IMG/VR virus record: IMGVR_UViG_3300025617_000023
Location: 1 to 60,830 of that record
DNA: 60,830 nt
Direction: 5' to 3' (one strand)
Origin: a virus
Position 1 is the stretch's first letter; each line of letters begins with the position of its first letter. Shown piece after piece: positions 7,625 through 15,690 of this stretch. Under the pieces are notes generated by a model, which was given only the letters and a program-made list of their open reading frames with translations, had not been told where the DNA came from and searched no databases. The position numbers and the translations under genes are program-made.

Positions 7625-8133
7625 TATTTTTTATCGCTACTATCTAGACCTTTGAGCTTCTCTAATAAACTATTACGGTCAGTAACAACATACCCTGCTC
7701 CGTTAACAATGTCGCCGTCGCCGGGTGCTGTACTATCTTTGTCCATCTTCTCTTTTTTAAGTTGCAATTCTACCATCTTAAGTTTTTTATCTAACTTTGC
7801 AACTTTAGCATCTAGAGATGTTTTAAGCATGCCGCCAGCAGTTTCAAATACTCTACCACTGTATCGTGCTTCGACGTTCATGCCTAGGTCCATTAAGTCG
7901 TCATATGCTTGCATTGCCTTGTCGGCAATTTCGTTTAGTTCTTCGTCTGCTTTTTGTCCCAGTCCTCTTACACTAGGCAATGCACTTGCAATTTTATCAA
8001 ATTCTTCAATATCACGAAATGTTTCAGCTTGATCAATTTCGTATTTCTTTTGCTCTGCTTCTTGGACTTCTGCATCTTCAATAATTTCTTTTGAATCAGG
8101 CAAGTTCAATAAATCTTCTAATTTCTTAGTCAT
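7624..8133 (-). CDS. gp16: gp16 small terminase subunit
   Basis: This 169-residue protein fits T4 gp16 (164 residues). It has a short N-terminal motif (LEDLLNLPDS), a central helical hairpin (residues 50-130) with the pattern MNVEARYSGRVFETAGGML and then a long Lys-rich coiled coil (AKVAKLDKKLKMVELQLKKEKM). A C-terminal beta segment ends in LLEKLKGL. Small terminases form rings that recognise phage DNA and stimulate the ATPase of gp17. A late motif (GATAAATA at 8160-8166) lies about 30 bases upstream, and a GGAAGG ribosome site precedes the ATG. It sits just after gp4. The match is by layout and motif style rather than strong identity, which is normal for this fast-evolving family. Confidence 0.75.
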   Translation of the reverse strand: MTKKLEDLLNLPDSKEIIEDAEVQEAEQKKYEIDQAETFRDIEEFDKIASALPSVRGLGQKADEELNEIADKAMQAYDDLMDLGMNVEARYSGRVFETAGGMLKTSLDAKVAKLDKKLKMVELQLKKEKMDKDSTAPGDGDIVNGAGYVVTDRNSLLEKLKGLDSSDKK

Positions 8134-8159
8134 GGTAGCCTTCCATTATATGCTACTAT

Positions 8160-8166
8160 TATTTAT
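8160..8166 (-). promoter_or_regulatory. Late promoter motif of gp16
   Basis: The minus strand reads AGATAAATAA, overlapping the last codons of gp4, and lies 27 bases before the gp16 ATG. Confidence 0.6.
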
Positions 8167-8600
8167 CTTTTGCGCCCAGTATGAAATATATCATCTTCAG
8201 TAACGATACGGAATGTAATTCCTTTTTGCTTGCACCATGCTCTTGCGGCTTCCCATTTGGCTTGATTAACAACATAATGTGCTTGATTATGTTTTGATTT
8301 GCCTAATCTTTCTCTCATTGCTTGATTAGCAGGTTTAACTTCAATAAGTTCTACACGTTTTTTAGTACTTTTATCTGCATAAGAAATAAAGAAGTCAGGT
8401 ACATAGATAGTCTGTTTGCCAGTTAGAGGATTACGATAAGGAATACGTACTGCTTCACTTGCCCATTGTTCAATTGCAGGATGCTCGTCACAGAATTTCA
8501 TAAAAGTAAATTCCCATCCTGAACGATATGTAGGTGCCTTATTACCTATATATTTTTCTGGATTTTTTAGATTGAATTTACCTTGAGCAAATCTAGACAT
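8163..8600 (-). CDS. gp4: gp4 head completion protein, nuclease-like
   Basis: The 145-residue protein matches the T4 gp4 (gp50/65) head completion family, needed to finish filled heads before tail joining. It starts MSRFAQGKF and has KYIGN, YRSGWEF, then YVPDFFISY and VELIEVKP. The last two form a PD-(D/E)xK nuclease core with D69, E87 and K89 and a preceding E30. T4 gp4 is 150 residues, so the gene is complete. The start lies one base after the stop of the 124-residue gene, which implies coupling. It is followed by gp16, so head completion and packaging genes are together. Confidence 0.9.
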   Translation of the reverse strand: MSRFAQGKFNLKNPEKYIGNKAPTYRSGWEFTFMKFCDEHPAIEQWASEAVRIPYRNPLTGKQTIYVPDFFISYADKSTKKRVELIEVKPANQAMRERLGKSKHNQAHYVVNQAKWEAARAWCKQKGITFRIVTEDDIFHTGRKR

Positions 8601-8601
8601 G

Positions 8602-8976
8602 TCATATTACAACGTTTCTTTGTTCGAACAATTCTTGCTGAGTATTACTGTCTCTAAACCCTAATACACTAGTTTTAGCTCTATTAAAATTAAGTATCTG
8701 AGCGACAATTAAACTTAGTTGTACGTCTGTTACACCTTTTAATGTATCAATTAGTGTTTGAACATTTAGATTGTCTATTTTTGCCTGTTGTAATAGTACA
8801 CTTGCTGTGTTGATTGCAGCAGTTTTTTCAAAACCTCTTTTAAGGAAATAACCAATAACTGCATCAACTTCACCAGGATTATAACTTATTTCTATGTTAT
8901 AAAAATTATTAAAATATTCAGGTGTTAGTTCTAAATTACTATTAATATTTGTACTATCTGATACAGACTTAGACAT
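8602..8976 (-). CDS. Conserved protein of marine T4-like phages, function unknown
   Basis: The 124-residue protein is mainly helical: EVDAVIGYFLKRGFEKTAAI, then ASVLLQQAKIDNLNVQTLID, then a LIVAQILNFNRAKTSVLG motif. I recall proteins of this pattern in other marine T4-like phages in the same neighbourhood, without a known role. The gene has an AAGGAA ribosome site and is packed between the tube-initiator-like gene (10-base gap) and gp4 (one-base gap). A minor baseplate or head role is plausible from context only. Confidence 0.6.
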   Translation of the reverse strand: MSKSVSDSTNINSNLELTPEYFNNFYNIEISYNPGEVDAVIGYFLKRGFEKTAAINTASVLLQQAKIDNLNVQTLIDTLKGVTDVQLSLIVAQILNFNRAKTSVLGFRDSNTQQELFEQRNVVI

Positions 8977-8986
8977 ATGATGTTCC

Positions 8987-10213
8987 TTAATAACCTAATT
9001 TACTTAACGTATTTGATGCGACTTGTGTTAACTTTTGGTCACCATTAGCAATACTAGTCGATATTTGTGCATCGTATGATGCTTTTTGCGAAGCTGATGC
9101 ATTATTATAATCGTTAATACTTACGTTGGGAAGAGCGCCACTATTAATTAATGCAGGATTTACTTGACTTGCAATAGCAGGATTTGACAATAGCGTATTG
9201 ATAGTGGATGCTCTTAACGATCTTGAATTATCCGATTGCGAAGTTGCTGCTTCTTGTTGATTTTGCGGATCAGGCACCGGTAATCGATTTTGTGATATTA
9301 CGTTAGACACTACGCTGCCTATTACACCAGTTGCCACTTGTTTAATTATATTTTTACTTGGACTATTGCTATTGCCAAAAGCCTTGTTTAATAATGCAGA
9401 TGTTCCCAAGCCTAATATCGAAGGAAGTAATCCTTTGCCGCCGTCATTACCTTGAATCATTGCGTTATCGAGATACCCTAGTGGACTTGGTTCTACATCG
9501 TAACCTGTGTTTGCGTCTGCAAACCCTGCTGGTGTATCTCCTGCAACTGTTCCACTAGTATATTGAACTGCTTCGTATGCAACACTTATTGTGTTTTCGT
9601 TAAAGTCTGTGCCGCTAGACTCAACACTACCGTGATCCCACGCTGTAAGTAACGGATTAACTAGTGTATAAGCTACCCACTCTCTGCGTGATAATTGATA
9701 TATTGTGATGTATTTAAAAAACGGATTTCTTTTGCCGTTATCTAATCCGTACGAAGGTACTTTTTCAAAATACTTGTCTCTAGGTACGTATGCACCATTA
9801 CTTCCAGTTGTTGCTTGATTAGCATCAACAAAATAGTATCTATAGTATTCTTCCAATAACGCTCTAGTAACTCCAGTATTATCATCATGAAATGCAATTC
9901 TACAGTCTTGATAATCAACACGAGTTTGTACATTCTTTTTACGATTGTACTGTTGTTTGTTTTCTACACTTGCTCTAAAACTTGGCAGATCTGCACTTTT
10001 AACAAGTATACCTATTTCTTTTTGAAATCTAAATACATTTGATGTAGCACTGTTGCCGACTTCTTCGTTAGGTTCAAACCTAACATGATACATGTATTTT
10101 GTTTTAGGCGAAAAGGCAAAATTATTTTGAGTATAAATTTGGTTCGCATGACGAGCATCACGCAAGTGTGTTTCTGATTGTAGGTTGAACAGGAATGCAT
10201 CTTTTAAACTCAT
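8987..10213 (-). CDS. Tail-tube-fold baseplate protein, gp54/gp48-like tube initiator
   Basis: The 408-residue protein has an N-terminal half that resembles the tail-tube fold: strands such as TKYMYHVRFEPN, EIGILVKSADLPSF and NVQTRVDYQDCRIAFHDD, then a helix LLEEYYRYYF. T4 gp54 and gp48 are the tube initiator and cap on the baseplate and share this fold with gp19. The second half (residues 235-408) is Gly/Ser/Asn-rich and probably flexible. It lies just downstream of gp19 and has its own late motif. The start is placed at the ATG five bases past GATAAATA, a leaderless arrangement. Whether it is gp54, gp48 or a fusion of roles cannot be decided by eye. Confidence 0.6.
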   Translation of the reverse strand: MSLKDAFLFNLQSETHLRDARHANQIYTQNNFAFSPKTKYMYHVRFEPNEEVGNSATSNVFRFQKEIGILVKSADLPSFRASVENKQQYNRKKNVQTRVDYQDCRIAFHDDNTGVTRALLEEYYRYYFVDANQATTGSNGAYVPRDKYFEKVPSYGLDNGKRNPFFKYITIYQLSRREWVAYTLVNPLLTAWDHGSVESSGTDFNENTISVAYEAVQYTSGTVAGDTPAGFADANTGYDVEPSPLGYLDNAMIQGNDGGKGLLPSILGLGTSALLNKAFGNSNSPSKNIIKQVATGVIGSVVSNVISQNRLPVPDPQNQQEAATSQSDNSRSLRASTINTLLSNPAIASQVNPALINSGALPNVSINDYNNASASQKASYDAQISTSIANGDQKLTQVASNTLSKLGY

Positions 10214-10218
10214 ACTAA

Positions 10219-10225
10219 TATTTAT
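10219..10225 (-). promoter_or_regulatory. Late promoter motif of the tube-initiator-like gene
   Basis: The minus strand reads GGATAAATAT, followed by TAGT and the ATG. The predicted transcript start coincides with the start codon. Confidence 0.6.
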
Positions 10226-10253
10226 CCTTATGTATAATGTGCATATATAAAGA

Positions 10254-10285
10254 AAAGCGAAGACTGAATTAACAATCTCCGCTTT
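10254..10285 (-). terminator. Hairpin terminator after gp19
   Basis: A 10-bp stem (AAAGCGGAGA with TCTTCGCTTT on the minus strand, one G-U pair) is followed by TCTTTATATA. It ends the gp19 message. Confidence 0.75.
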
Positions 10286-10316
10286 CTATATAAAACACCA
10301 ACCTTAACTAAACGTA

Positions 10317-10961
10317 TTAGCCAGTTACAGTTGTGCCGCCGATGCCTGCTGCTACTGCTCTTGTAACTGCTTCGCCGATGCCTTCGAATGACTCGTCTGC
10401 ACCAAATTGGATAGCGTTATCATAACGAATAGTTAATGAAGTAGTAACTGCTTCGTTAGTAGCATATGCTAATGTATTATAATTAGCCGATTCAATATAG
10501 CAACCTACTAAGCGGAATCGGTCAATTATGTTTGCACCATTTGCGCCGTTGCCGCCGTCTAGTATTTCGATACTAGTTTGGAACTTGTAAGTACCACTTG
10601 ATACTGCGCTGGACTGTTCGAAGAAGTCGAACTGCTTTTGTAGCTGCTGTCCAACAACTTTTTGTACGTTGTTGTTTGCATCTTCGCGTAGTGTAAGTGT
10701 AATTGGTTCCCATGTATGCTTACCAGCAAGATATGTTCTTGAGTTGTAAGCTTCAATTGTCATTTGCTCAAAACTTACGTTTGGACGAGTTACGTCTACT
10801 ACTTGTCTTGAAACTTCTCTTGTACCGTCTGGTCCACCAGTTGTACCGAAGTTGTCTAGTAATACTCTAAAGCGATACTGTAACTTAGGCATCAATAATG
10901 ACGAGTTAGATCCAGCACCTTCTGTAGGTACACTAATATTTTGTAATGTTGTGATTGGCAT
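10317..10961 (-). CDS. gp19: gp19 tail tube protein
   Basis: This 214-residue protein is the major tail tube subunit, stacked inside the sheath to form the DNA channel. Family features are the N-terminal strand LMPKLQYRFRVLLDNFG, the segment TRPNVSFEQMTIEAYNSRTY, KHTWEPITLTLRED, the QKQFDFFEQSSA helix and a final LTIRYDNAIQF strand. The length is a little above T4 gp19 (163), due mostly to the C-terminus and a short insertion. It has a late promoter and an AGGAG site 8 bases before the ATG, and it is framed by terminators on both sides. It is therefore probably a single-gene, high-output transcript, which suits an abundant virion protein. Confidence 0.92.
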   Translation of the reverse strand: MPITTLQNISVPTEGAGSNSSLLMPKLQYRFRVLLDNFGTTGGPDGTREVSRQVVDVTRPNVSFEQMTIEAYNSRTYLAGKHTWEPITLTLREDANNNVQKVVGQQLQKQFDFFEQSSAVSSGTYKFQTSIEILDGGNGANGANIIDRFRLVGCYIESANYNTLAYATNEAVTTSLTIRYDNAIQFGADESFEGIGEAVTRAVAAGIGGTTVTG

Positions 10962-10979
10962 TCTTAATCTCCTATACAG

Positions 10980-10986
10980 TATTTAT
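10980..10986 (-). promoter_or_regulatory. Late promoter motif of gp19
   Basis: The minus strand reads GCATAAATACTGTATAG, and the same block ATAAATACTGTATAG recurs at the gp18 promoter. The leader is about 13 bases with the ribosome site inside it. Confidence 0.7.
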
Positions 10987-10991
10987 GCTTA

Positions 10992-11019
10992 AATGAGTGG
11001 AGATTATTCTCCACTCATT
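10992..11019 (-). terminator. Hairpin terminator after gp18
   Basis: A perfect 12-bp stem (AATGAGTGGAGA with its complement) and a 4-base loop lie just past the gp18 stop, before the gp19 promoter. Confidence 0.8.
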
Positions 11020-11030
11020 ATATGCGCATA

Positions 11031-14000
11031 TTAACCTAGTGCTGCAATCTCGCCTGTGTTTTTAATACGCAATGGAATGTAGATAAATTCAATTGCTTTA
11101 ACTGGCTCAATGGCAATATCTAAGTAAAGCTCGTTACGATCAATTCTTGATGGTGTGTTGTTTGATTCATCACACACTACTAGGAAGTCGTATAGTGCTC
11201 TTAGTGCTACTAGCTCTAGTAGCAATGCATCTGCTGCTGCTTTGACTTGATCTCTTGTGATCTTATCATTTGGTTCAAACAAGTATGGCTTAGCCAATAG
11301 CTCAAGCTGTCCACGTAAGTAAACAGTTAGACGTGCTACGTTCACACGATCCAATGCACTTGCATTTCTTGCACGAGTCTTTTGACCAAATACAACAAGT
11401 CCTGCGCCACTAATAAACGTAATTGGGTTAATTGCGTTTGAATATAGTGTATCACGCTGTCCAGTATTAAGTGCTACAGACTTAAATTCGCCTTCACTTG
11501 TAATATATCCTGAACTTGTAGCGTTGCTCACGCCGCCTCGTCTTGTGCCTGCTGGCGCAAACCAAGGGAAAGCAACCTGATCATTTAGTACGATAGTGCG
11601 TAGTGCCATATGACTTGGTGGAACAACAATGTTGTTTCCTGCATTATCACTTGTGAAACCTGAACCGTAATACATAGCCATGTACTCGTCAAAGCTAACT
11701 GCACCATTGTCGTTGTCTTCAAGTGCTAGTTTAACGTTAGTTGCCCATTCGTTTAATGAAGTTGCATCTGGTGTTAAACGGAATGGTGTATCACCAATAA
11801 CAAATGCTGTTAAGCGTCTGTCATAGTTTAGTGTGATCATTTCGCCAATTAGCTCTGGATAACCTGGAGTAGCAATTAGGTTAAACTGACGACTTTCTTC
11901 GTCACGAATATCCTGGTTGCTGTTAACAGTTGCTTGTAATGCTTGTACAACACTCTTACGCTGTGCGTGACGTCCGAAGCTACCCGAACCGTCTGCTTGG
12001 TTACCTGAGTCAGTAACCCAACGGTGTGGATAGTAAGCTGCCATTGAAGCGCCAGCATCAACTCCGCCTTGACGAATGTTTTTCTCTGCTGTATCTACAT
12101 AGTTACGCTCAAAACGCTTAACGTTAAATCCACTCTTGCGTAGGTTCCATAGCAACATACCTTTTGGATATAGAGCAGGATCTGGACAGTCTGTGTCTAC
12201 ATAATCACTTAGCATTAATTCTGCAATAGTCGCACTTGGTGCATCATCTGCTGTTCCACCAGTGTCGCCTTGACGTGCATCTGCGAATAACACTCCGTTT
12301 TCAGTAGTTTGGTCTGCTTTATCAAGTAATACCCACTCACTTAGTGTGCCGTTATATCTGTAAATTGCTGGATAGTTTTCAATATCTGCAGTTGATATCC
12401 AAATATCGCCATTAACTAGATCAGTTGTACCATCTGCTTGTTTGGTAGGTTCTGAAGCAGCAACAATTGGTCCTTCTGGATCTGTGCCGCTGTATGGGCT
12501 AGCAATATCACTTAAACCGCTTGCGCCGTCATATGCAAGTCCTACCCAAGCTTCGCCGTTGTGTACTAGGAGATCAACTTCGTCAACAACACTATTGTAC
12601 CATAGCTGACCTTGTGCAGGTAAGTTAAGTGGCTCTGTGCCTGATGCTGTATAAACTAAAGGTTTCCAGTTAGAAGCAACAATACCTTCAGCAGTATCTG
12701 CAGCATCGTCATTGTCACTATCTGGACCATTGTAAAGGTTAGCAACCGAAGCTGGAACAAATCCTGCTAGTGCCAGACCTCCATCTGTATCGATCATCTT
12801 AATATCGCCACCTAGCTTATGAGAAATAACAATTCTATTTTGTGAATCAACTAGTGCTACGACATTTGTCATGCCCAGTGCGTTAATTGCTGCTACTATT
12901 GTTTCTGAATCAGATGAGTCACCAGCAGCAGTAATACTAACTCCAGACGAAGTTGATAATGAATTAGATGCTACTTTAGTTTCCTGAAGCGTAAATGTAT
13001 AAGTGGCAGCCGCAGTAAACTGATTAGAAATAACACTACCAGTAACAGTTGTTGCGCCTGTAGTTGCTCTTGTAAACACTTTGTAGTTAACAATTGGATT
13101 TGTTAGCTCTTCTGTATTCACTTTAGCATAAAGGGCGCCTGCTGCAAGATTTGCGCCGCCGCCTGCTGCATCGAGACCATAGATAGCACCTTCTGAAGTT
13201 GTATAAATTGGTGTTGTTACTGAAGACCATAGCTGTGTAGCTGCGTTATACTGTCTAATACTAAGCTTCGCGCCGCCGTTTGGAGTAGTTGTTTTGATCC
13301 AAACTGAACCTGTTGGGGCTGGGTTGTCATCACTGTCTTTAAATTCTGGAACATTAGTATGCGGTGCTGTTGCAACTCTAGGCGAACTGTATGTTCCTGC
13401 TGTTAACGCTAAGTCTGTTAGCAAATCACCTGTGCCTGCAGAAATTGCAATTTTGCCGTCGGCAGTTGCACCATCTGACATTGCAGTACTATCTGCATAA
13501 ATTTCTACCTGATTGTCAACTAGTGCAGCAGTAATACCGTCTATAGCTCTGTCATTAATACCAGTAACTACGTCGGCCATTGTAGTGCCAGTTGTTGGTG
13601 TAGTTGTCAAACCGTTGATAGTAAGTGTGTCGCCTAGTGTAAGTGTTGTTGTAGAAAGTTTTGCAGTAGTAAGTGTTGCGTGGCTGTTTTTCCATGCATC
13701 GCTACCTACTTCAACCCATTCGCCTGCATCGACGCCTGCTTCTGTGTTACCAGCTGATTTGAAGTACAGTCTATTCATATTGTCGTTTGCATCTACTGCA
13801 TATTGCCCAATTGAACCAATTGATTCTTTTGGATAATTACCTTCTGTGTTTCCGACTAAGTCTGTGACTACAGTAATAACAAGTGGATCTTGTGCAGTAA
13901 AACTCTGTCCGCCTGACGTTGAAATTTCTGCTGAATTCCATGCAAGGATACCGTAGTTACTTGTAGATGTATCCATCCAGTATGCACCGTCTGCTGGCTC

Positions 14001-14384
14001 TCCGCCTGGTGCTGTAGCACTTGCTGTTAATTCTGCTAAATCTAAATCTGCACGAACAACATATGCACGGTTACTTACACCCAGTGTCGAGTATGCAGCC
14101 TGTAAGCCATATTCGTTAAGCTCTCCGCCGTGAATCATGTTACCGTTGTTGTCGCTATAAAATAATGCGTCGCCAAATGTTTCACCAAGCTCACGCTGAC
14201 TGGTGATCAAATAAGGTCTTCCCGCATTTGCTTTTGTTGTACCTGCTGCTGTTCCTGTGCCACTGCTTTTAGTTTTATTAGTCGCAGTAGCAACAAAGAT
14301 CATAGGTACCGTTCCAGCTGCTGCTGGGGTGTAGAATGATTCGTCAATTACATTGACCTCTACGCCTGGTGATACTAATGCCAT
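11031..14384 (-). CDS. gp18: gp18 contractile tail sheath protein with large insertion
   Basis: The sheath subunit contracts to drive the tube into the host. The N-terminus (MALVSPGVEVNVIDES, then PYLITSQRELGETFGD) and the last 390 residues (IRQGGVDAGAS, ATPGYPELIGEM, FPWFAPAGTRRGGV, NPITFISGAGLVVFGQKT, then the final LDIAIEPVKAIEFIYIPLRI) are typical. At 1117 residues it is far longer than T4 gp18 (659). The extra length lies between about residues 140 and 730 and contains at least four short repeats of the form G-x-W/Y-x-x-T...W, for example GDIWIST and GSVWIKT. These are probably surface domains on the sheath. It has a late promoter, an AGGAG site and a terminator, so it is an independent unit. 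Confidence 0.93.
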   Translation of the reverse strand: MALVSPGVEVNVIDESFYTPAAAGTVPMIFVATATNKTKSSGTGTAAGTTKANAGRPYLITSQRELGETFGDALFYSDNNGNMIHGGELNEYGLQAAYSTLGVSNRAYVVRADLDLAELTASATAPGGEPADGAYWMDTSTSNYGILAWNSAEISTSGGQSFTAQDPLVITVVTDLVGNTEGNYPKESIGSIGQYAVDANDNMNRLYFKSAGNTEAGVDAGEWVEVGSDAWKNSHATLTTAKLSTTTLTLGDTLTINGLTTTPTTGTTMADVVTGINDRAIDGITAALVDNQVEIYADSTAMSDGATADGKIAISAGTGDLLTDLALTAGTYSSPRVATAPHTNVPEFKDSDDNPAPTGSVWIKTTTPNGGAKLSIRQYNAATQLWSSVTTPIYTTSEGAIYGLDAAGGGANLAAGALYAKVNTEELTNPIVNYKVFTRATTGATTVTGSVISNQFTAAATYTFTLQETKVASNSLSTSSGVSITAAGDSSDSETIVAAINALGMTNVVALVDSQNRIVISHKLGGDIKMIDTDGGLALAGFVPASVANLYNGPDSDNDDAADTAEGIVASNWKPLVYTASGTEPLNLPAQGQLWYNSVVDEVDLLVHNGEAWVGLAYDGASGLSDIASPYSGTDPEGPIVAASEPTKQADGTTDLVNGDIWISTADIENYPAIYRYNGTLSEWVLLDKADQTTENGVLFADARQGDTGGTADDAPSATIAELMLSDYVDTDCPDPALYPKGMLLWNLRKSGFNVKRFERNYVDTAEKNIRQGGVDAGASMAAYYPHRWVTDSGNQADGSGSFGRHAQRKSVVQALQATVNSNQDIRDEESRQFNLIATPGYPELIGEMITLNYDRRLTAFVIGDTPFRLTPDATSLNEWATNVKLALEDNDNGAVSFDEYMAMYYGSGFTSDNAGNNIVVPPSHMALRTIVLNDQVAFPWFAPAGTRRGGVSNATSSGYITSEGEFKSVALNTGQRDTLYSNAINPITFISGAGLVVFGQKTRARNASALDRVNVARLTVYLRGQLELLAKPYLFEPNDKITRDQVKAAADALLLELVALRALYDFLVVCDESNNTPSRIDRNELYLDIAIEPVKAIEFIYIPLRIKNTGEIAALG

Positions 14385-14422
14385 GTTATTTCTCCTGTTG
14401 GATGTTAGTGTGTTCTATACAG

Positions 14423-14429
14423 TATTTAT
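14423..14429 (-). promoter_or_regulatory. Late promoter motif of gp18
   Basis: The minus strand reads TAATAAATACTGTATAG, nearly identical to the gp19 promoter. The leader is about 33 bases and carries CAGGAG before the ATG. Confidence 0.7.
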
Positions 14430-14487
14430 TATATTCATAGTAAAACACCTGTTATAACACCCCGAAAAAGGGACCGAAAAGGTGAGC

Positions 14488-14493
14488 TAAATA
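14488..14493 (+). promoter_or_regulatory. Late-type motif of the HNH-like gene
   Basis: The plus strand reads CTAAATACAAT then ATG. The core TAAATA lies four bases before the start codon, as in other candidate leaderless genes here. A short structured stretch (CCCGAAAAAGGG) precedes it. Confidence 0.4.
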
Positions 14494-14497
14494 CAAT

Positions 14498-14833
14498 ATG
14501 AGACCATTATGCAAGTGTAAACAGCGTCCAGCAGCAATAAACTACAAAAAAGGTAATAAAACCTACTATCGTAAACTATGCGAGACTTGTTTACGCAACG
14601 GTGAAGGACACGGAATTCCTAAGTGGAAACAACGAGGGTATGAGAAAAAAAATACTTGCGAAAAATGTAATTTTTCAAGCAAGCATATAGAAGTGTTTAA
14701 TGTGTTTCATATAGACGGCGATTTAAATAATTGCCGTCACAATAATCTAAAAACTATATGTGCTAACTGTCAGCGTACTTTACAAAAAGAAGGAGTTAAA
14801 TGGAAGCAAGGAGATTTAACTCCCGACTTCTGA
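14498..14833 (+). CDS. HNH-like zinc-ribbon protein
   Basis: The 111-residue protein carries two Cys pairs near the N-terminus (CKC and CETC) and a second set (CEKC and CANC) that bracket an HNH-like core, FHIDGDLNNCRHNNL. The first His, the Asp and the Asn of an HNH nuclease are visible, but the position of the last His is Gln (CANCQ). It may thus be a weak or inactive nuclease, or a zinc-binding DNA or RNA protein. It is the only plus-strand gene between 1 and 16.48 kb and overlaps the end of the kinase gene by 18 bases, tail to tail. Small HNH proteins of this type are common in T4-like phages as free-standing, possibly mobile genes. Confidence 0.7.
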   Translation: MRPLCKCKQRPAAINYKKGNKTYYRKLCETCLRNGEGHGIPKWKQRGYEKKNTCEKCNFSSKHIEVFNVFHIDGDLNNCRHNNLKTICANCQRTLQKEGVKWKQGDLTPDF

Positions 14834-15340
14834 TACACTATAAGGATCAATGTGCTCAATAAGTTGAGCCAAGTTAAACTCTAAATCTTCAAGTGTGCCG
14901 TTATTGTCAATAGTATAATCTGCCATCCACTGTTCTAAGCTCATTGAGTTTTTGCTTTCGGGAGGAAGATGATCACTGCGATCTACCCAAATAGCTTTGT
15001 CAAATACACCAGTATTCTTCATAGCATGGAATTCACGCTTATTACGCAAGCCGCAATAGATGTCATGTGCTTTGAATATTTCTCTACCCAGTGTACCTGC
15101 ATCGGGTACATTGTAATCACAGATAGCTTCATACCATTCTTGACGATGGTTATGTCTATCTGCATAACACTGCTCTTCGTCAGTGTATCCGTACTTGTCT
15201 TTTAGATCATTATAGATAAACAACTTGCTACAGAACTTGCTGCTGCTTTCAAAACTATAACCATATTTGTCGCGAAGCATTTCACATACAGTGTCTTTAC
15301 CGTGACGTCCGTGACCTATAACTAGCAGTTTTAGTTTCAT
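14816..15340 (-). CDS. P-loop nucleotide kinase, dNMP-kinase-like
   Basis: The 174-residue protein begins with a strand and a P-loop, LLVIGHGRHGKDT (residues 5-17), with the GKDT ending typical of T4 gp1 deoxynucleoside monophosphate kinase and its relatives. Later come CGLRNKREFHAM and a KAIWVDRSDH strand, consistent with the substrate and lid region. The probable role is to raise the deoxynucleotide supply by phosphorylating dNMPs. Substrate choice cannot be read from the sequence. T4 gp1 is 241 residues, so this is a short version. It has a good sigma-70 promoter and an AGGAG site, which fits early expression. Confidence 0.7.
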   Translation of the reverse strand: MKLKLLVIGHGRHGKDTVCEMLRDKYGYSFESSSKFCSKLFIYNDLKDKYGYTDEEQCYADRHNHRQEWYEAICDYNVPDAGTLGREIFKAHDIYCGLRNKREFHAMKNTGVFDKAIWVDRSDHLPPESKNSMSLEQWMADYTIDNNGTLEDLEFNLAQLIEHIDPYSVSEVGS

Positions 15341-15362
15341 ATTGTTCTCCTATAATTATATT

Positions 15363-15390
15363 ATTATAACAGAACTTATGTATTTGTCAA
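15363..15390 (-). promoter_or_regulatory. Sigma-70 promoter of the nucleotide kinase gene
   Basis: The minus strand has TTGACA and TATAAT, both perfect hexamers, with a 16-base spacer. The predicted start is about 15 bases upstream of the ATG, with AGGAG in between. Confidence 0.8.
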
Positions 15391-15392
15391 CC

Positions 15393-15623
15393 TTAATCGT
15401 AACCTAATACTGCAACTCGGTTTATTTCTTCTGCTTCTCTTTCTGCCCAAGCAGCAGGGAATCCTTTTTCATGAACACAATTTTCGTGATTGCCCCAGAT
15501 GCGTTTCATATAGCTATCGTATATTCCTTCTACATCTTTGTCGGACCATGATTGGGGGATTAATGAACCTTTTACTATCCAGTAAAAGCGGTTGGCTTCT
15601 TTTCTTACAAACGGACTGCACAC
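15393..15623 (-). CDS. Small conserved-looking protein, function unknown
   Basis: The 76-residue protein uses a GTG start with GGAG eight bases upstream. It is rich in Trp and charged residues (RFYWIVKGSLIPQSW, YMKRIWGNHENC, FPAAWAEREAEEINRV). No motif is recognised. It is separated from gp13 by a 67-base gap that holds a possible promoter, and it lies upstream of the nucleotide kinase, whose own promoter overlaps its end. Codon use is like its neighbours. Confidence 0.5.
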   Translation of the reverse strand: MCSPFVRKEANRFYWIVKGSLIPQSWSDKDVEGIYDSYMKRIWGNHENCVHEKGFPAAWAEREAEEINRVAVLGYD

Positions 15624-15638
15624 AATAGTAACTCCTTT

Positions 15639-15666
15639 GTTATATTGTATTTACAGCATATGTAAA
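15639..15666 (-). promoter_or_regulatory. Possible promoter of the 76-residue gene
   Basis: The minus strand has TTTACA, 16 bases, then TATAAC. A late-like TAAATACAATAT lies inside the same stretch, so either class could be meant. The evidence does not decide. Confidence 0.35.
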
Positions 15667-15690
15667 TGTTAGCGTAAACTCGGGTGTTTT

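Noticed and set aside
14459-14486. Hairpin-like stretch before the HNH gene as a terminator
   Set aside because: The stem is only three to four pairs with A-rich loops and no T-run, and it lies between divergent promoters where no gene ends.
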